Positions 31,509 to 43,699 of a stretch of 64,000 nt of DNA are shown here, one piece after another (position 1 is the stretch's first letter; the number at the start of each line of letters is the position of its first letter). The stretch spans positions 52,712,079 through 52,776,078 of the forward strand of contig OY829327.1 in the NCBI GenBank assembly GCA_963691655.1. The letters run 5' to 3'. A program made the translations under genes and the position numbers. Below the pieces are notes generated by a model. That model had not been told where the DNA came from. It did no database searches and was given only the letters and a program-made list of their open reading frames with translations. This stretch comes from Toxonevra muliebris. Taxonomy: Eukaryota > Arthropoda > Insecta > Diptera > Pallopteridae.

Positions 31509-34500
31509 TTAAATTAACACAATCGGTGGCAGATATTTATTACTGTCACTACCGCTGCCACTGCCGCTGCTACCACTTCCAGTGCCACTGACACTCCCAC
31601 TAGCGTATCCACTTCCGCCGATTGCACTTACACCACTTCCAGTTGTACCACTGCTGGTGAAACCAGCACCGGTTGTTATGCCGCCACTCTGGCCACCACC
31701 CTGTTGGTGATCTAATGCTCCAATTACTGATGAGACTGGTGCCACACCTTCATCGGAAACTTGTGTCGTGCCACCAAGTTGGTCGTATTGAGCTAGAAGT
31801 GAGATTCGAAAAAGGAAAATATGTGTTAATGTGTGCGAGAAATTACATATCATAAAAAATAATAAGTAAAGCAAAAAATTTCTGTATTTGGACTGAAAAA
31901 TTCTAGGGCTTGTAGGGAAGACCCAATAGTTAGATACTGCGGCTTGTAAAATCGTTTGTGTTTAACCCTATATACGTATGTAGAATTCGATGTATAAAAT
32001 CTATCTAAAGAACTATAAACCCGGAGTTGGACTACGTTGTCGTGACCACTGATGCAAAAATGGTAAGTTCTTTTACTTTGCGGAACGAAATTCTTAATAT
32101 GCGCCTCACCTGGTGAGATCGTCCGATTGTTTAGTGTAGAGAAATTTAATGTTGTCAGAAAGAAATTCTAGAATTGGGCCTTATCTAGAGGTTATCTTTC
32201 TTATAGTACCCAGAATGTAATTATATCTCTGAGTTGGTTTTTTTTTTTTTTTGTGAATAGAGGTGATAGTTCATCTGGCGTTAATGTTTATTTATCTTCA
32301 AATACATGTTTAAATTTTTTTTAAATTCCTTGTTAAGTTGTTCTTCGACTATATCTTTTGATACATGTATCTTTAAATCATAATATTGTTTAGATTTCTC
32401 TTAAAAGAAACAAAATACAAGTTTGAAGGTTCTAAAAATATCCGCACTCCTGTTTTTGCCACATCGTAGAATTATAAAGCTTTACCTCATCTCATAAGAC
32501 AGTCGGTTTTATAAATTATTTAAGAAAGGGTCACAAGCCCCACATTTGAAAGTTCGGCCCTGACAATTCAAGCCTGATGTATGTTCAACAAAAAACTATT
32601 TTTAAAATATATTAAAACTTTTCCATTTTTAATGATAAAAAGTAATTTCTATTCGTCACGAAAAGTTCGCGAACTCATCAATGTTGAAGGTTCTTTGAAG
32701 CAAAAATGGTTAATGAGTCAATCTGAAATACTAATGATATGCCAAATAATCTTGAAAGCAATCCAAAATGTTGCTGACTCAATTCAATCCCATATTTTGA
32801 ATTTACATAAATATCTATTGATCTCAAGATATTTTGACATCTGCCACAATAGTCAAATGCCATTAACCTTAATGCAAATTATGCAATATTTCGCCTCTGC
32901 TGGTTACTGATTTAATGATTCATGTTGTTCTTAAATAATTCACAATTCAATTCAAATGGAATTTAATAATAGTAGGAAATACATAAGCATTGAAAGAAAA
33001 AATAAAAACAACCAAAACAAAAAAAAATGTCAACGCTTATTTAAATTAGAATAATTAACTGAATTACCTTGAATAGTTCGTTGCGCATGCTGAGCTTCTT
33101 CTTGCGTTTTGTATTTGATAAAGTAGACTTCCGGTTTACTGGGTTGCTTCGGTGCTGCATCCTGGAATGCTGCTTCCAAGTCCAATGGGTCTGGTTTCTT
33201 TGTGAGCACATAAATTATGGTCTTCTCTTCGGTAGGCGCTTGTTTGAAGCGTAAAGCTTGTGAGCTGACGCTGGGTGTTGGTGCCTTAATGAAGAGAATG
33301 CGATAATGTTTGCGTGGTGGTGCCACTTGCACTGGGGCTTGCCTGTATTTCTCCTCGGGTTCTTCGGGTGCAACATGAACGTAAATATCTTTGGTAATAA
33401 CAGGTGCTGCTTGAGGGTAAGAAGCATGTTGTTGATATTGTTGTTGTGGTTGGGTATATTGTTGCTGAGGCTGGTATGTCTGTTGTTGTTGATTGAAACC
33501 GAATGATTGGTGTTGTTGTTGTTGTTGTTGTTGTTGCTGCTGCTGTGGTTGTTGATAGAATTGTTGTAGTGCTGGCGCTGCATATGAGCTTGGTCCATTT
33601 AAAAGGGTTTGCATTAATTTGTTGTTCTTTAATGCTTCTTGCAAAAAGCTGTGTCCATCATGTGTTATTGAATTTTGGGAGGTGTGTGATGAGGTTAGTC
33701 CTGAGAGGTTTGGTAATCCAATTTGAAAGGTTTGTTGTTGTTGCTGTGGCTGATGTTGTTGCTGATAATTGTATCCCCCCTGTGGAGCAGCGAATGCAGC
33801 GGTGGCAAGTAAGCAAATGGCCTGAATGAAATTGATTATAGTAGTAAACATTGTAAAGGGTTACAAAAAAAAAGGAGGGGGAAAAAAGTTTTTTCTACAC
33901 AAGGATATAGAGAAAAAGTAACAGAATTATTATTTCTTAAGAGTTAATAGTTTTTGTTTAGGATTATTGCGGAATAAGTAGGAAAAGATTTTCTAAATCA
34001 GACCGTGTTTCAACTCCGGCCGCATGCCATAAATCGGATACGGTAATAATGACCAACTTGCCCCTTTTTTTGTTTAAAACATTATTAGGTGAATGCCATT
34101 TTATCAATCCATTTAATTGCAGAAAAAAACACAGGATGAGAAACATAGGTTTGGCCCTTATTCCTTCAGAATTACAGGCAGCAAGATGAATATTTTCATA
34201 AAATATTAGGAACAATTAAGGGAATATTCTTTAACTTAAAACGTGTTCAAACTCCGACCGCTCACAATAAATTGAGGAAAATTTGTGTTTTTTTCATTGT
34301 GACATAGCAAGTATTTGGGGCCGGCATTCACGACTAAACACTTTTTTACTGTTATTCGTTTTTATTTACTCGAGGGTTCAATTAGATGGAAAGTATTCGA
34401 TGTTCGAATATTTCTTTTGAACAAACACTTTAACGTATTTGGAAAGAGCATTTAAGAGTTTCCCCAAACTAAGAAGATATAAGGAACAATTCCACATACA

Positions 34501-34783
34501 AATTTTTTGAATACTTTTGGAGTTAAAACTTTTATTTTAAATTCAGTCTATCTAAATTTTTTGGTAGTGCTTAAGGTTTTGGATTTTTTTTTTATTTATT
34601 TATTTTTTTTAAATTTTCCAGTTTTATAAGTTTATAAATTTCTTTTATCCATGAAACACTGGGATTTTTGTGCACTTTATATAAAGATTATAGTTTCACT
34701 CGATCATATTATTTTTTCTAAGCACCAACCACCACAATTTTTAATTGAGCAATTTTTTTTTAACTTACAATAAAAGCGCGCAT
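31509..34783 (-). CDS. Twdl: Tweedle cuticular protein 2 (three exons)
   Basis: On the minus strand, exon 1 is 34783-34769 (M-R-A-F-I, donor GTAAGT). Exon 2 is 33821-33068 (acceptor TTCATTCAG, donor GTAATT). Exon 3 is 31792-31509 (acceptor CTTCTAG). Together they give 351 codons including the stop, 350 residues. Introns are 947 and 1275 bp. Junctions are phase 0, then phase 1, rebuilding R-T-I-Q-A-Q-Y-D-Q-L-G-G, the conserved Tweedle text. The signal peptide reads M-R-A-F-I-A-I-C-L-L-A-T-A-A-F-A-A-P. A long poly-Gln spacer (about residues 27-135) precedes KDIYVHVAPE (149), RKHYRILFIKAP (175), EEKTIIYVLTKK (203) and KPEVYFIKYKTQEEA (234). A Gly/Ser-rich tail ends K-Y-L-P-P-I-V-L-I. The in-frame ATG at 33851 lies in intron 1 and is not the start. 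The role is secreted structural cuticle protein. Confidence 0.93.
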
Positions 34784-34872
34784 TTCAACGGTTATTTAAA
34801 AAAACGACTAAAACGTTAGACGACGAACGCGTGTCACGAGACTCTATCTGCGTCAATTGACAACCGCAAATG

Positions 34873-34909
34873 AACTAAATGCTAATCAGTAAATGTTCAA
34901 ACTTTTATA
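34873..34909 (-). promoter_or_regulatory. Core promoter of Twdl gene 2
   Basis: On the minus strand TATAAAAG (34909-34902) is followed 33 bases later by TTAGTT (34878-34873), close to the initiator consensus TCAGTY. This predicts a 5' UTR of about 93 nt before ATG 34783. The layout matches gene 1 and supports the short first exon. Confidence 0.65.
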
Positions 34910-36236
34910 TCACATCACCTGAAGAAAAATATACAAATACAGCAAGCAGATAATGAAGCAAAAGAAGATAGACACTGAAGACAGATACTGAAAAGACAAA
35001 CCACAAAATTAACCAAAAAAGTTCAACTTAGTCGTAAAACCGCGAGTTACCACGGGCATTTGTGGTCTAAGAAACAAACACAACAATTATGCAGCGGCGC
35101 TTCAGTTGCTGCTGTTGTTGGTGTCGCGGCAGCAGCCACGCATTACTGGTTGGTGTTGGTCAAAATCGTGGACGGAAGTTTTGAGCTCGTCTGCAAGCAT
35201 AAAATACAAATTTAGTAAACAAAAATATGTAGAGTTGTAAAGCTCATAAAGAGCAAAGCAGCAAAAGCAGCAGCAGCAGCAGAAAAGACAAGAAAAAGAC
35301 ACTGCCCAGATTCAGTGGATGCCTGTGAATTTTGCTCTTTTGCTCCATTTGAAAGTTATCACAAATAATCAACAGATTTAGAGCCATCAAATTTTTTGCC
35401 GGAAATCACATTACTCCAACAGGCAGCGAGCGCTAGATAGCCGCAAATGAAGATAGACAATCAGAGGCGGGTCAAATATTACACAATGAAACCCAAAGTA
35501 ACGCAATTTTAAAACCTTAAAAAGGCCAAAAGCAGACAAAGTAACAAAAAAAAAAAAACAAAAAAACATCACACATATTATATATTATCACACATGAAAC
35601 CGGGATTTTTTTTGTTTTGTTTTTTATTTTTTTGCTAGGTATTTATACTTCAGCCGCGTAAATGGCATAATCTTCACTTACAACAAAAAAAAAAAAAAAA
35701 AAAACAAAAGAATTTAATTACAGCGTTGGGCGAATGGATCTTTGATGAATTTCATATCTTCATTGATATTGTTCGCTAATTTAAATATATTTTCATTGCA
35801 TCGGCACCACAGGCGTTTCGTATCTCACACAAACAGCTGGAGTGAGAAGAAAGTTTTGACCTATTAAAAGTTTTGAGGTACACTTGAACGCATTTGTGTA
35901 GATGTTTAGATGCATGCATGAGTGTTTATTGGCATTAAAGTGGCTTTACTTATGCCGTAAAATATTGGGTGAAAATATTAAGAGACAGGTCTAGAAGTTT
36001 ACGTTACTCCATTTTAAGGATATTTAGTGAATTTTACTAAAAAAATTTAAATATATAAATTTATTTCCCAAAATTTACTGAAAATCTCCAAAAATGGGAA
36101 TGAGGGGAGGAGGAGGAATCGCTTTGTACTAGACATCAAACTGCCAGATCTTAAATACGCGCCACAGAACAGACCCACTTGGAAAGAACTATAGTAGAAA
36201 AGGCAGTGTTGAGATATTACAAATTTAATAGGTGTA
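34910..36236. other. Upstream region of Twdl gene 2
   Basis: Contains a short CAG run at 35266-35282 and long A and T runs. No supported coding region; a Cys-rich minus-strand ORF at 35102-35302 only reads the CAG repeat in another frame. Confidence 0.5.
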
Positions 36237-37184
36237 TTCATGATCTGGTGCAAATGGTCGTGCATCGTTGCAAATGCAAACCTTTATTACATACGGGCAC
36301 TACTTATTTTTCGGCTGAAAACAGAAATTAACAAACTAAATTATTGAAACAAATGGTTGTGTACCATTCAGAAGTGACCGATTTACGTTGCTCAAGTGAT
36401 ACCGTGGTTACATGACCAGTTTTTCCAAAGAAACAAGCGAGCATTTGCTTCTCATTGCTTTGAGTGCGAGCTGCTTTGGTTGGAATTGGGACATTTTTTA
36501 AAACACACATACAGTCGACTGCTGTTTACTTTCTGGCTTATACGCATACTATAAACCATTGATCTTTCATCTGTCATGATCTTATAAACATTTTTTGACC
36601 CATAGCCGTTGTATTTTTTGATTATTTTCTTGCACCAGTCAATAAGAGCCATTTTTGGTCATCGCTCAATTTATGTGGAATCCAACGAGAACAACTCTTT
36701 TTCACGGCCAAATGTTTATGCAATATCCTATGTATGCTGGTGGAACTAATGCCTAAGTTTGCCTGAGTATTATGGTATGTCACATGACGATCTTGCTGTA
36801 TCAGTTTTCGCACAGCATCGATGTTCTCTGGCACAACGACTGATTTTGGACGATCTTCACGGAATTCGTCGGTGAGCGAATGGCGATCAAAATGGATTTC
36901 ATAGTCAAAAATCGGATTAAGTTTAACGCATGAAAATTTTCACGATTTGATTCCATTTTTTTTTTTTGTCGAGATAAATTTTTCATGTTTTATGTAAACA
37001 ACATAAATCACGCTTGCATGACAAAACGTTCTGAGTACGTATATGCTACAAATGTCAAACTTTACAATGGAGCCGACAGACTGTATCTGACAACAGTCAG
37101 TGTTGCCACAGCCGATATATTGTTGTGATAGCAGATATATTTTGCATTTACAACGATGCAAAACCATTTGCACCTGATCGTTAA
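36237..37184 (-). mobile_element. Internally deleted irritans-type mariner (948 bp)
   Basis: The left end TTCATGATCTGGTGCAAATGG is matched by TTAACGATCAGGTGCAAATGG on the reverse complement of the right end. The inverted repeat continues for about 40 bp through GCATCGTTG and AAATGCAAA. Both ends are flanked by TA (36235-36236, 37185-37186). Full-length relatives are about 1.3 kb, so some 350 bp are missing. Confidence 0.9.
36335..36965 (-). pseudogene. mariner transposase, N-terminal and central parts
   Basis: The minus strand gives M-E-S-N-R-E-N-F from about 36955. After a frameshift comes P-E-N-I-D-A-V-R-K-L-I-Q-Q-D-R-H-V-T-Y with the second helix-turn-helix (LGISSTSIHRILHKHL). Then W-I-P-H-K-L, the region of the first catalytic Asp (V-Y-K-I-M-T-D-E-R-S), and C-F-F-G-K-T-G-H-V-T-T-V-S-L-E-Q follow, ending at S-E-W-Y-T-T-I-C. 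The coding text stops there and terminal DNA follows, so the second and third catalytic Asp are gone. At least three frameshifts separate the pieces. Confidence 0.88.
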
Positions 37185-37186
37185 TA

Positions 37187-39490
37187 CAATCTAATAATAG
37201 AAACTCACATTGAAAATTGTTGATAAAGAGGATTCTTTCATCCGCTTAAAAAGAGGAACACATAGGCCTAAAATGAGAGCCGTGGTATTACTATGGACCA
37301 GTGTCGATTTATGAAAGGCAATTTGCCGCCACTGTAAACTAACTTAACTTAGCCATGGTAATAACAGATTAAGTGTTGACGAAACGTAAATGTATTTTCA
37401 AGTAAAATTAATCACTCTATTGTTTTGGCAAATAGTTTATAATTGAAAAAATTATTTAAACATTACAAAATACTTATTTTGTATTGATTTCTATGCTTGT
37501 TATATTCCAATATAATTTATATTTATATTTTACCTACTCTTTAATTTTCCCTAAGCTATGCTTTCCAATTAGAAATTGCCGCTGGATTTCGTCGTGATGT
37601 AATGTTTCAATATAATAGCTAGCAGCAATTTTAATGAGTAAGCGTTGGCACCTGTGAATTCGTTTACTACCATTAGCACTAGAGGCTACACTTATGAGTA
37701 TGAGGAATACATAATCCCCAGCACTTTCTGTTCCATAAAATTTCAACACGAGTTTACTAGATAGTGCTAATTAATCATTAAATTGTTTAATTTGTTAAGA
37801 CATATATAAAAAAAACCTCGACTTTCTTTATTTTATTTTCATTGATTTAAAAAACTTTTTATAAAAAATTAAAAAATTGATTTTGAAAAATGTCAATAAA
37901 AATTAATGAACTCTGAAGTGTAAAAGATTTATCAAAACGTTAATTAAAATTAAGTATTTCAATGAAAATTAATTCGTGTGTGTGCGTGATTTAATTAAAA
38001 ATGTTTTAATTTCTTAAAGTGAATGGATTTTAATTTTAAAAGAATTTTAAAAGATTTTAATTTAATTTTATCATAGTTAAAAAATTTCTTTATTTATACT
38101 TTAAAATCTTTCCGCATGGGTAGAATGAACTCTAAATCTACTAGGTTTAAGTAAACTCTGAATATAAGTAGATATGCAAATTTTATCCTTGATGTTTTAC
38201 GGTTTTACTAACGTGAAGAGTGTTGCAATAAATTTGCAAAATTGAATTTATTTAATTTTTAATAATAAATTCCATGACAAATAAATTAGTTAAATACTTT
38301 TGTGTTTTTTGTTTCAAGTTATTATGCATATTAATAAACTTTGTAGACATCGCTTCAGTTAATAATATATACACATTAAAATCGTTAATAAATAACAGCA
38401 CAACACACAAAATCCATCAACATGCTGAAAAAATCCCAAAAATAACGACGCCACCTGCCGCGCTTACCTATTAATGTAGCAATTTTCATCAATTTGAGTC
38501 CAGCGTTCATCATTTCATATTTTGTTTCTTTTTTTTTGTTTTTTCCTCAATTCCTCAATACACCTGAATATATTTGATTGATTATTATGGATGAAAATTG
38601 CACTGAAATTACATAAGTATCTAATTTTTGTTTTTTTTGTTTGGTACAATTTGGAAATGACAAATTTTTGTACTGAACTTTTTGTGATTTTTGTTGTAAC
38701 TTTAGTGGTCGGTGGTTTTTGTAATCAGTTTTTTTTATTTATTAACTTTAAAATCATGTGAAGTGGGTTAATCGAATATTTTTGTATGTACCCAGTAGGA
38801 ATTGGTAAAATTATGAATTGTCTTAAAATCAGACGATGTTGATGCTTACGAGACGAAATGGGCAGAAAATCCGCCAACAGACCCAACCAGGAATATAAAG
38901 TGTGAATGAATGAATAGGAAGAGAATCAAAATAATAAACGAAATATTTAGAAATAAAAGTGCATAGAAGAAAACGTCAATTATTATGTATCTTTTGTTCA
39001 TATGCGTGGCCGTTTTTTTTTTTTACCTTACGCAGCTTCTCCACTTTTTCCTCCCATACCTCGGCAATGAGGTCTTTCCGCACTCTCGACCATTTTCTTC
39101 TTTTCTATTATCGTTTCTCTATAATAATCAAGTTGTACTCAAAGCAAAATATAAATGTCTGTATAGAAATGTCAGAGCAGATTCATTTCAATATTTATTT
39201 CAGTGAACACATTCAGGGTTACATTAGATTTTTGCTCGTTTCAAATGCTCATTCTGTGATTTTGTTGGATATATTTTTATATGCGGAAATTGCGCATTTC
39301 AAAGCAGTTTCAGCCGAAACCACGCAATTTCGGCTCAGTGGGAACCTATAAGCTAAAAAGCACAAGCACATTGGTTTGCAACCAACGAGTATTAACTTGA
39401 GGTGATCGCATTTCCTTTTGGGTAGGTGAGAAAGATAAAACAGATTTCAACTGATTTTGTTTAACGGAAATACATATATTTTTATGAACA
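37187..39490. other. Intergenic, nothing recognised
   Basis: Very AT-rich with short chance ORFs (for example 37534-37749 -, 38274-38474 +, 38959-39351 +), none with a motif or splice context. Confidence 0.5.
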
Positions 39491-39491
39491 T

Positions 39492-40321
39492 CCCAACGGG
39501 AAAAATTGGAAGCACTCCCCAAAAAAGCTGTTTTGAAGCGCTGCCTTTGTACTCTCGTGGAAGCTAATAAGTGCTAAAGTTTGAAGCGCTAACACTTCCA
39601 AAGAAGGCTAAGGGAAGCACTCAAACGAATAGAAAAAAATATTAAATTTTAATTCTCATATACTGTTATGGCAAAACAGACCATGGAGGGCCTAGACCGT
39701 GCTTTTCACATCCATTCCTGTTTTGTGAATTATATTTATAAACGAATGGAAAGGACCTACAGTTTTATGCATAATCCGAACGGCAAAGTGTTTTCAAAGG
39801 CAACTTTTAATCCTGCAGGTTTGCCATTGCCCTGTAGAAAAGCTGTTAGTTTTTTATTCAACTTTTTGATTTTTGAGTGTGCGTCTGCGTAGCAGTCCAA
39901 CCATTAGACTACGGCAATCACTATAGCTTTCATATGGTTAACATAAAAGTAAAGATGTTCTTTTTTTCAATAGTCAATCAACACACAGGGGATAACCTAT
40001 TAATGCAAAGCATTGTGTTGATTGTGAAAGAAAGAAAACAGAAAGTTATAGATAAGAAGCCTTACTCCAGCTGGGAATCGAAACAAGGACCCCAAAGACA
40101 AGAGTCGAGCACGTTGCTACTAAATCACCGAGGAGGTTGAGTTGATATTGACACACTTTCTTGGTTTACCAAGCACCATTGTCTGCATATGTGCAAATTA
40201 ATAACCTTCAATGGCATGCAATGCTAATGTCCAATTACATAGGCGCCCTGTAAGAAGTGGCGTTTATTTCCGATATGGAAGCGCTTAAAGAAGCACTTTG
40301 AGAGCTTTTTTCCCCGTTGGG
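39492..40321. mobile_element. 830-bp inverted-repeat element of unknown class
   Basis: CCCAACGGGAAAAA at 39492 and CCCAACGGGGAAAAAA on the reverse complement at 40321 form the ends. Related GGAAGCAC/AAGTGCTT and AAGCGCTT motifs repeat just inside both ends. No clear target duplication and no transposase. It contains a tRNA-like stretch (40054-40137). The segment 39667-39775 is also found, diverged, at about 58540-58620. Confidence 0.55.
40054..40137 (-). repeat. tRNA-like sequence (pseudo-tRNA or SINE head)
   Basis: The minus strand reads TCCTCGGTGATTTAGTAGCA, then CTTGTCTTTGGGG, then a B-box-like GTTTCGATTCCCAGC. Spacing between A-box-like and B-box-like parts is tRNA-like, but the acceptor and D stems do not close convincingly. 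A second A-box-like TAGTCTAATGG lies at about 39900-39910 on the same strand. Confidence 0.4.
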
Positions 40322-43130
40322 GTATTCCACAATAGTATCTATTTACTCAAGTATGAAAGAAAAAGAAACAAAGATTACGTTAATGCTTCGATTTAATTAA
40401 CAAAAAAACAAAACAGTTGCGAACATCAGTCAACAAGAAAACCACATAAACCGTCATTAGAAAGGTGAAATGTAAGCGGTTACATACTGACATTACCAAT
40501 GCAGGCTGAACTCCAATTGGTATATACTATCTCAATCAACAGCGGATGTCAACCAATTTGTTTGCTGTTTTTACTGCTCCTGCAGTTATGTTGTTGTTGT
40601 TGTTGTTACTGTCTGTTGTTAATGCGAAGATGAGATTGTAACTTCATGCATATGTGAGCGTGTATACACGATTATATAACCCTCAGGTTTAAACTAAAAA
40701 TTGTTTGACGCGCCTATTGTAATAAAAATCCAACAAAAGCAACAACAACAACTGTCAAAAAACAAAAGAAAGCTTAAATAAATCCAATTTAATGCAAAAC
40801 GAATGAATTGAAGTCAAGCAGCGTCAAGTTCACAATAACAACAATAAAAACAATCGCAACAAAAACAGTAAGAAATGCGCTACATCATTTAATTGCACAA
40901 TCGCCACATACTTTACGCTCAGCAGGTACAATCTCTCGCTCACTATCTCTCTCCGGATTGTGAGCAGTCCTCTGACCATATATGAATATGAGATTGTGGT
41001 AGTATGCGTGAGAAACCGAAAATACAACACACCCACCACGTTGCAATTAAAATTAGTTGAGTTACACTTTATATTGTTGTTGTCTTTTTCTATTTGTGTT
41101 GCCTATTTCTATACATATTTTGATTAATCCGAATGCATTCATCAAAATAACATCATTTATCTTTGTTAATGCAGAAAGAGCTGAAAATAAAAGTTAAAAA
41201 AATATAAATAAAAAAAGGTTTTTTTTTTTTTGTTTTTATTGTTATTGTAATTTTATATAAACAACTTTAAATAAATAATTTTCGTTTTCAATAATAATAA
41301 TAGTATGAAGGCATAAGTATTCATGAAGTGGGTATGCATTCCATTCAAGAGGATGAAATGTACTTTTTAAATTTTTTTTTCAAGCATTCATAAATAAAAG
41401 CAAATAGTTGAAGAAAGTCAAGGTGTCGAGATGCATGTAGGCACTTCAAATCTTTATTTTGATAAAGATTTTTATTTTTGAAGTTTTATCCATAGTTAGC
41501 CATCAATTGAATATGTAATTGCGCCTGTGCAACCAATGAGTATTTTTTTTTTTTTTTTATGTGGTGGGAAAATTGTAAAGATTTTTTGTAGTTTTGTAAT
41601 GTATTTTACATTGAACTTAATTGAAAGTTAAGATATTCATATTTTTGCAAGGTTTTTTGTTTTTGATCGGAAAAAGAAATATCATCAAAAGACCATTTGC
41701 AAAATAATTACTTTTTTATAAACAGATAGAAAATGTTTTAACTGGTAGCAAAAAGCATAAAGTTTAATTTTTACTACACCCAATGATTTCCACAAATTAA
41801 TTTCAAGGTTATGTTTAATTAGGTAGAAGCTATTGAAATGAACAAATTATTTTTAGGTAGATAAATGTATAGTTCCTTTCAAACAAGTTTATTAATGCAA
41901 ACGTATGCAAAGAGAGAGAGAGAGAGAAAGAGTATATTCCACGATTTTTTCTCAGTTGTTGTTGTTTTACATTAAATTTTGGGTCACAATAGTAACACAG
42001 TAAAACAATTATCAGCTTTTTGCAAACTTCTGGGTAGTGAACTTTACTGTACTTTAATGTATGTATGTACTGAAAATTCCCGTAAAGAACGGTCCAGAGA
42101 GAAGGGAGGGGAGTTTGTCGAAAAATAAAAGTTTTTTAGAGCAAGAAACTTTGCCTCAGACATTAAAGTTGTAAGATAAAATAATTTATTTACTCACCAG
42201 TTAAATCAGCCCACCACTATGGCTTTTAACATCCCATAAAAAAAAGTTATGGCAATTACCATGTTAGAGAGGGGGTTTACTTTTTTCGTGCCTTTGATTC
42301 ATAACCAACGAAAAAAAATGTATAAGATTTTCATCGGTAAGGGGGTTTTTAGGGTACAAAGACTCGGTAGTGTATATATCTACGTATCTTCAAAGCATTT
42401 GTTGAGAATAGTGTTAATGTTTTCCGGTGACATGGGGTGAAAATTGCTTCTCTGCCCATTTATATAAACTAAGCAGAGAAAGCATTCTGGTTGTATATCA
42501 TCGCTAGCGAGCCTCCTACTTTCACTTGTCCCCGTTCGCGCAGCTCGTGATGGCTACATTCACAAGGATTCTTTCTGTGAATCAACAGTAGTCTTGCTAA
42601 GTTACTCATTGTAGCAGCAATGTCAATTTCTTGTTAATTAAGATGAAGAAAACATAAAAACTATTGAAGTGTAACTCATGCGCGTACGAAGAAAAAAGTT
42701 TTGGAGGGGGGAGGGGGGCGGGGGGGGGTAAGGGCTCTGAAAAATTTTTTATGTCAAAATTTCGTTTTTGGTAATTTTTGTAATTTATGTGCTTCTTATT
42801 ATCTGAAGTGTAATGGCTTGAGGAACGTAATTATAAATTCGAAACTAAAATTTTTTATGTCAAGTAACGTAAAGGATAATGCGGGACAAGGGGTTGCGTG
42901 GTAGTTACCTAACTCACACACAAACCCCGTTAGATATTTATAGTAATATATCCTTAAATCTTTGGCTTTTTTTTTTTTTTTGTATTCCAGACCATATTTA
43001 TAGCATGTTTTCTACGCTAAAATGCTCCAAGGAGTAGATCAAAACTCGCTTCACATTCATATTTACTACCTCTTTGATTGTGTTTTATTTCATAAAAATA
43101 TCTATAAGTTTATCGTTTTAAATATAAAAG
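40322..43130. other. Intergenic with simple repeats
   Basis: Holds a GTT run (40590-40606), a GA run (about 41911-41928) and a dense G run at 42704-42732. No supported gene. The small ORFs here (for example 42249-42440, 42701-42904) have no motif. Confidence 0.5.
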
Positions 43131-43139
43131 TTTTGATTG

Positions 43140-43698
43140 TATTGTATTGTTGGAGAGGTTTATATTAAGTGTACCATGGCCTATAAGATCTATTGTACGT
43201 TCGTCTTCTCTATCTAGTCTAGTCTGCCTAGAGTACCACATCCATTCCAGTCTCCCTCAGGAATTTGATTACAGCGCCCGGATCAATGGCTGCTGGTTCA
43301 GTGCTGGTCACTTGGTACATCCCCAGACATTTAATTCTCTTGTGGGTCAGTGGTCCACAATGAGCTCAAATATGTTTTAGTGATTCCCTCCATACCACCG
43401 GAGTACCAGCTAATGTGAGCAATCTTTTTTTGTTATTATAGTTACCTAGATTAGATTGTCATAGTCTCGGAAGTTTAGTGAAGAGTTATTGCCGCTTGGT
43501 TATCTCTTTCTGCCTGAGTACTTTCCTAATTACTCTATTTACTATGAAAAATAGAAAAACAGAAAAAGTTTCAGGTCTCATGCTAATTCCTTCTAGTTCA
43601 TTCCCCTCGTCTTCTAGTTCATTTCTCTCTATGTCTACATGTCCAGAGGCCCAACATACAGAGTTGGACACAGTGGCGGTACGTCCATATAAGCCCAA
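43140..43698 (-). pseudogene. LINE 3' fragment: end of RNase H domain and C-terminus
   Basis: The minus strand from 43690 reads V-S-N-S-V-C-W-A-S-G-H-V-D-I-E-R-N-E-L-E. This is the W-x-x-G-H-x-x-I-x-x-N-E-x-A/E motif that closes the RNase H domain of non-LTR retrotransposons. Then E-G-I-S-M-R-P-E-T-F follows, and after interruptions A-A-I-D-P-G-A-V-I-K-F-L-R-E-T-G (about 43300-43250), typical of the last residues of such polyproteins. It is 5'-truncated, as retroposed LINEs usually are. It complements the fragment at 10470-11480, which carries the start of an RNase H domain; they may be the same family. Confidence 0.72.
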
Positions 43699-43699
43699 A

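Noticed and set aside
32581..32910. 109-codon plus-strand ORF in intron 2 of Twdl gene 2
   Set aside because: No motif, promoter or splice context; likely chance in AT-rich DNA, though a nested gene cannot be fully excluded.
33822..33851. ATG at 33851 as start of Twdl gene 2 (M-F-T-T-I-I-N-F-I-Q)
   Set aside because: These ten codons are the pyrimidine-rich end of intron 1 finishing in CAG; the upstream M-R-A-F-I exon with GTAAGT gives the family-typical signal peptide and sits behind a TATA/initiator pair.
35102..35302. Cys-rich minus-strand ORF as a secreted peptide gene
   Set aside because: The Cys run is a CAG/GCA repeat read in the other direction; no signal peptide or splice evidence supports a gene.
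40054..40137. Functional tRNA gene on the minus strand
   Set aside because: B box is good but stems do not close and the 3' end does not fit; treated as pseudo-tRNA or SINE head.
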